NCBI GenBank assembly: GCA_022511485.1
Contig: JAFLUJ010000334.1
Coordinates: 1-6,310, forward strand
Direction of reading: 5' to 3'
From: Oscillospiraceae bacterium
GTDB lineage: Bacteria > Bacillota > Clostridia > Oscillospirales > Ruminococcaceae
Length of the DNA: 6,310 nt
In this document: positions 3,800 through 6,310 of the stretch, one piece after another
How the letters are laid out: each line of letters opens with the position of its first letter
Position numbering within the stretch: position 1 is the stretch's first letter
Notes under the pieces: model-generated
The model's database searches: none
Told to the model about the DNA's origin: nothing
Seen by the model: only the letters and a program-made list of their open reading frames with translations
Position numbers and translations under genes: made by a program

Positions 3800-6155
3800 C
3801 TGCAATCTGCACGCCGTCGACGGAAAGAACTCCCGACTTAACAGCTATCTCCGCAGTGTGTCTGCCGTGTCCAAGACCCTCGGCAGAGTAAAATATCTCC
3901 CTGCTGTCCGATTTTGGGACGGGATACTCTCCGTTTACAAGCTCCCCGTCTATTTTTACGGAGATAATGCACTCCCCGTCATTTGCCCCGAACAGTCCGA
4001 AGCCGCTGCCTTCAAGATCAAGGGTAAGACTTTCTCCTGCGCCGCCCAGGGAAACAGTCCTCCGATAGTCGGCAAAACTGCTCATAAGGTTATGCTCCCA
4101 GCCGTCGGAATATCCAAAGCAGTCGTCTGTATCGTCATATCGGCTGACATATGTTCTGTCAAGTGGGAGTATCTCGATATTTCCGAAGCTGTTCCGGTCA
4201 TATGAGCTATACAGCGCGGCTCGTCCTGCCCCGGAGGTGGGTTCAGAGCTTTTATAGGTGTATTCAAAAACCTGCTCTCCGTTTATCTGTCCGGAAATTT
4301 TTCTACCCTCTGCGGAAATGCTTACCCTTACCGGACAACCCTCCGGCTTGAAGCTTCCTTCCAGACGTGTATCCCTGTTGTGACAGAATTTCCATCTGCC
4401 GTCCTCATAAACAAGCAGCAGACAGCCGCTTGTGTCCATCGCCGCGAAATTATATCTGATACCGATACCTGCATAATTTTCGGAGGGGTGATCGCTTTTT
4501 TGGAGATATATGTCCGCGGACATTTTATAATTATACCATCTGTCGTCTCCGAAATTTGTGACCGGGTCGGGAGTTTCTCCCCATTCCATTGCTTTTGTTT
4601 CAGGAGTGATGATCTGTGTAAGCAGGTTTTTGCCGTTCACGTTCCGGACTTCAAAAGCTCCGCCGTAATCGGTGGTATATCTGGGAGCATACCCTCTTGA
4701 CGGAAGATAGCTTTCCCCGTAATCTGAGTAGGAAAGATCATCATAATATGGCAGGGAAAGTATCTCAGAGCCCTTTACAGACACATTCGGGACAGGTATT
4801 TTTCCGGTATCAAGAGTTGTGACAGTTATCATGGAAAGCGGCTTGACGGTTACGGAAAAACCATATCCCCCATCTGTTTTTTCCGGAGTAACACTGCCTG
4901 CTTTCCGGAAGCAGCTTTCCTCTCCCGGACCGGATGTTTCCCATATCTCCACGGGACAGGAGGCTTTTTTCAGTCCGTCCTGCTCGAGATCATACACAAG
5001 CTCCTTATCTGTGGTGTTGATTATGACGGTGCTGTAGTCACCGGTGGAAACGTCGGCAGCAGTTGCGAAGCAGTGACCGATATTCACCAGAGAGTGACCG
5101 TCCCCGCCCTTTTCGCCGTCACAGAAGCAGGCGCCGTCGATAAAATGCCAGCCCTTTTTGAAAAAACGTCCGAAATGCAGAGCCATATAATATCCGCTGT
5201 CGAGACTGAAATAACCGCTCCATGGCTCGTCCGCTCTGATAAGCTGCTTGTGGCAGAAACGCACTCCGTCATAATAGGAAGCAGCAACGGGCTGATACTC
5301 GTACATGGTCATTTTTCCGCAGGGATACATTGCAGCTATCCTTGCGGCGATCTCAAGCACGCCGTTTATTCCTGCAAGTCCTGAACCATCAAAGCGTGCC
5401 GTTCCCTTTGAATAGCTCATGGGAGGGCTTCCCTCTGTAAACCAGACCGTTTTTCCGTACTTGTCTGCAAGGGTCATTACGTTTTCGGTAGAATGGCTCG
5501 TATAGTGGCTTCCGATAACGTCCACCGCCTGACGAAGCTCCTCGTCCGCCATCATCAGGTCTCCGATCTGCCAGGAGTTATCCTCGTCTGCGGCGACGAT
5601 CTTTATCCGGGAAAAATCATAGGAACAGTCCTTTTCCGATTTAAGACGCTTGGAAAAATACTTTATCCATTCCCCTTCCACTGCACGCTCATTCCGGTTT
5701 ACACTTACGAAATCAAATTTCAGACCGAATTTTTCATATGCCGCTTTGAGGGTTTCTGCATACCATCTGTATCTGGCGTCGTAAACGTCCTGAGAATCCG
5801 TTACCCACCGTGGCTCGCTCCAGAAAAGCATATCGAGAGTCAGGTCGGGATTTACCTTTTTAGCGTCTGCTGCCAGTATGTAACCTGCTCCTCTGGTAAC
5901 ATCGGCAGGCTCGTTCTCAGATCTTTTTACACATGGCTCAGTTCCTGATGTGGAATTTATATCCGCACCCATTTCAAGCTTAAGGTGAGTTATGCACAAG
6001 CCCTCCGCTCCGAAAATATGCTCTAATATCTCCCGGTATGCTTCCGGATTTTCATACTTGTAATCAAGAAGCAGCCGGGAGGAATTATTTCCGCTGACCA
6101 TTCCTGCTCCCCAGTATTTTTTCCCGGTGTTTTTGCCATTGATACAAATTTTCAT
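3789..6155 (-). CDS. Glycoside hydrolase family 59 protein (galactocerebrosidase-like beta-galactosidase)
   Basis: A 788-residue retaining glycosidase related to animal galactosylceramidase (GALC), expected to release beta-linked galactose. Numbered from the preferred ATG at 6155: a TIM barrel (about 10-335) carries GADINSTSGTEP (63-74), NER with the acid/base Glu156, DVIGSHY (212-218), WFTE with the nucleophile Glu241 (GALC equivalents Glu182 and Glu258), and DEPWSGYFSLDSGYYMA (309-325). A beta-sandwich follows (to about 450). The lectin-like domain typical of GH59 spans about 466-663, with SYLPSRGYAPRYTTDYGGAF and GDDRWYNYKMSADIY. An extra domain (about 668-788: YSDGWEHN, FGLFGANDGE, VKIDGELV) resembles carbohydrate-binding beta-sandwich modules. 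The preferred ATG has GGAGG (6166-6162) 6 bases upstream; the longest frame starts at 6182. Neither start gives a signal peptide, which is odd for a polymer- or lipid-acting hydrolase and suggests cytoplasmic action on imported substrate. The substrate is unproven. Confidence 0.93.
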   Translation of the reverse strand: MKICINGKNTGKKYWGAGMVSGNNSSRLLLDYKYENPEAYREILEHIFGAEGLCITHLKLEMGADINSTSGTEPCVKRSENEPADVTRGAGYILAADAKKVNPDLTLDMLFWSEPRWVTDSQDVYDARYRWYAETLKAAYEKFGLKFDFVSVNRNERAVEGEWIKYFSKRLKSEKDCSYDFSRIKIVAADEDNSWQIGDLMMADEELRQAVDVIGSHYTSHSTENVMTLADKYGKTVWFTEGSPPMSYSKGTARFDGSGLAGINGVLEIAARIAAMYPCGKMTMYEYQPVAASYYDGVRFCHKQLIRADEPWSGYFSLDSGYYMALHFGRFFKKGWHFIDGACFCDGEKGGDGHSLVNIGHCFATAADVSTGDYSTVIINTTDKELVYDLEQDGLKKASCPVEIWETSGPGEESCFRKAGSVTPEKTDGGYGFSVTVKPLSMITVTTLDTGKIPVPNVSVKGSEILSLPYYDDLSYSDYGESYLPSRGYAPRYTTDYGGAFEVRNVNGKNLLTQIITPETKAMEWGETPDPVTNFGDDRWYNYKMSADIYLQKSDHPSENYAGIGIRYNFAAMDTSGCLLLVYEDGRWKFCHNRDTRLEGSFKPEGCPVRVSISAEGRKISGQINGEQVFEYTYKSSEPTSGAGRAALYSSYDRNSFGNIEILPLDRTYVSRYDDTDDCFGYSDGWEHNLMSSFADYRRTVSLGGAGESLTLDLEGSGFGLFGANDGECIISVKIDGELVNGEYPVPKSDSREIFYSAEGLGHGRHTAEIAVKSGVLSVDGVQIAGKL

Positions 6156-6161
6156 AAACAT

Positions 6162-6166
6162 CCTCC
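6162..6166 (-). promoter_or_regulatory. Ribosome binding site that decides the GH59 start
   Basis: GGAGG on the - strand lies 6 bases before ATG at 6155-6153, an ideal distance. The upstream in-frame ATG at 6182 has GAGGTG only a few bases before it, and the ATG at 6161 abuts the GGAGG itself. The homologous region (WGAGMVSG, like the GALC N-terminus) begins shortly after the 6155 start, so the nine extra residues are not needed. Confidence 0.65.
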
Positions 6167-6204
6167 AATACATCTCCGTCATAGCACCTCTATTCCATAA
6201 GTTA

Positions 6205-6225
6205 ATATTCTATGAATAGTAATAT
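6205..6225. repeat. Imperfect dyad downstream of the possible GH59 -10
   Basis: ATATTCTAT (6205-6213) and ATAG-T-AATAT (6216-6225) form a 9-bp inverted repeat with a two-base centre and one unpaired T on one side. Its place at the expected transcription start of GH59 would suit an operator, but AT-rich DNA gives such dyads by chance. Confidence 0.3.
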
Positions 6226-6231
6226 ATACCA
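6223..6231 (-). promoter_or_regulatory. Possible extended -10 element for GH59
   Basis: On the - strand, TGG-TATATA (6231-6223) has the form of an extended -10 element about 70 bases before the GH59 start. The sequence 17 bases upstream (AGAAAT, 6251-6246) is a poor -35, so this promoter would be weak or activator-dependent. An imperfect dyad (6205-6225) overlaps its downstream side. Confidence 0.3.
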
Positions 6232-6260
6232 TGATTTGGCACATTATTTCTGTAATCTTA

Positions 6261-6296
6261 CTGGGGAAAACCTTTCTGAAGAAAGGTTTTCCCCAG
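6261..6296. repeat. Perfect 16-bp hairpin, probable dispersed palindromic repeat cut by the window edge
   Basis: CTGGGGAAAACCTTTC (6261-6276) and its exact complement GAAAGGTTTTCCCCAG (6281-6296) flank a TGAA loop. It continues into ACCCCTTTCCAAAG up to the window end. Neither side has a following T-tract, so it is not a standard intrinsic terminator. Long perfect hairpins of this G4A4CC type, with a CCCCTTTCC-like flank, resemble repeats that I recall scattered between genes in Ruminococcus-like genomes; that is memory, not a search. It separates GH59 from whatever lies to the right. Confidence 0.55.
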
Positions 6297-6310
6297 ACCC
6301 CTTTCCAAAG

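Noticed and set aside
5493..5948. A 151-codon + strand frame opposite the GH59 gene.
   Set aside because: Antisense shadow of the catalytic-domain coding region, with no independent support.

Overview
The window looks like chromosomal DNA from a gut or rumen Firmicute, most likely Oscillospiraceae/Ruminococcus-like. The reasons are moderate GC coding DNA with AT-rich spacers, strong AGGAGG-type ribosome binding sites, sigma-A promoters of the TTGAAA/TATAAT type, a clostridial-type NifU scaffold, and an ECF sigma factor paired with a membrane-anchored beta-propeller protein. The genus is an inference from gene style, not from a marker gene.

Layout, left to right. A 5'-truncated nifU-type Fe-S scaffold gene runs off the left edge on the + strand (1-381). 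It converges on a - strand sigma/anti-sigma operon: the ECF sigma factor (3414 to 2872) followed after 17 bases by a beta-propeller membrane protein (2853 to 616). The 234-base gap between the convergent genes holds stacked hairpins, including a bidirectional terminator (525-566) and a - strand terminator whose stem includes the stop codon of the propeller gene (582-617). Upstream of the sigma gene is a 374-base AT-rich spacer (3415-3788). It has two good - strand promoters and a candidate structured RNA of about 140 nt between them, ending in a stem followed by seven U. Beyond it, also on the - strand, is a complete glycoside hydrolase family 59 gene (6155 to 3789), related to animal galactocerebrosidase but without a secretion signal and with an additional C-terminal domain. 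The right edge carries a perfect 16-bp hairpin that looks like a dispersed repeat.

How the parts fit together. The sigma factor and the propeller protein probably form one regulatory unit: a cytoplasmic sigma factor held by the short N-terminal tail of a single-pass membrane protein whose extracytoplasmic propeller would sense a signal. The GH59 gene is transcribed in the same direction, but a strong promoter immediately downstream of it suggests it is a separate transcription unit. No functional link between GH59 and the sigma operon can be shown from this sequence. The least conventional element is the candidate RNA at 3564-3704, which could be a free small RNA or an attenuating leader of the sigma operon.
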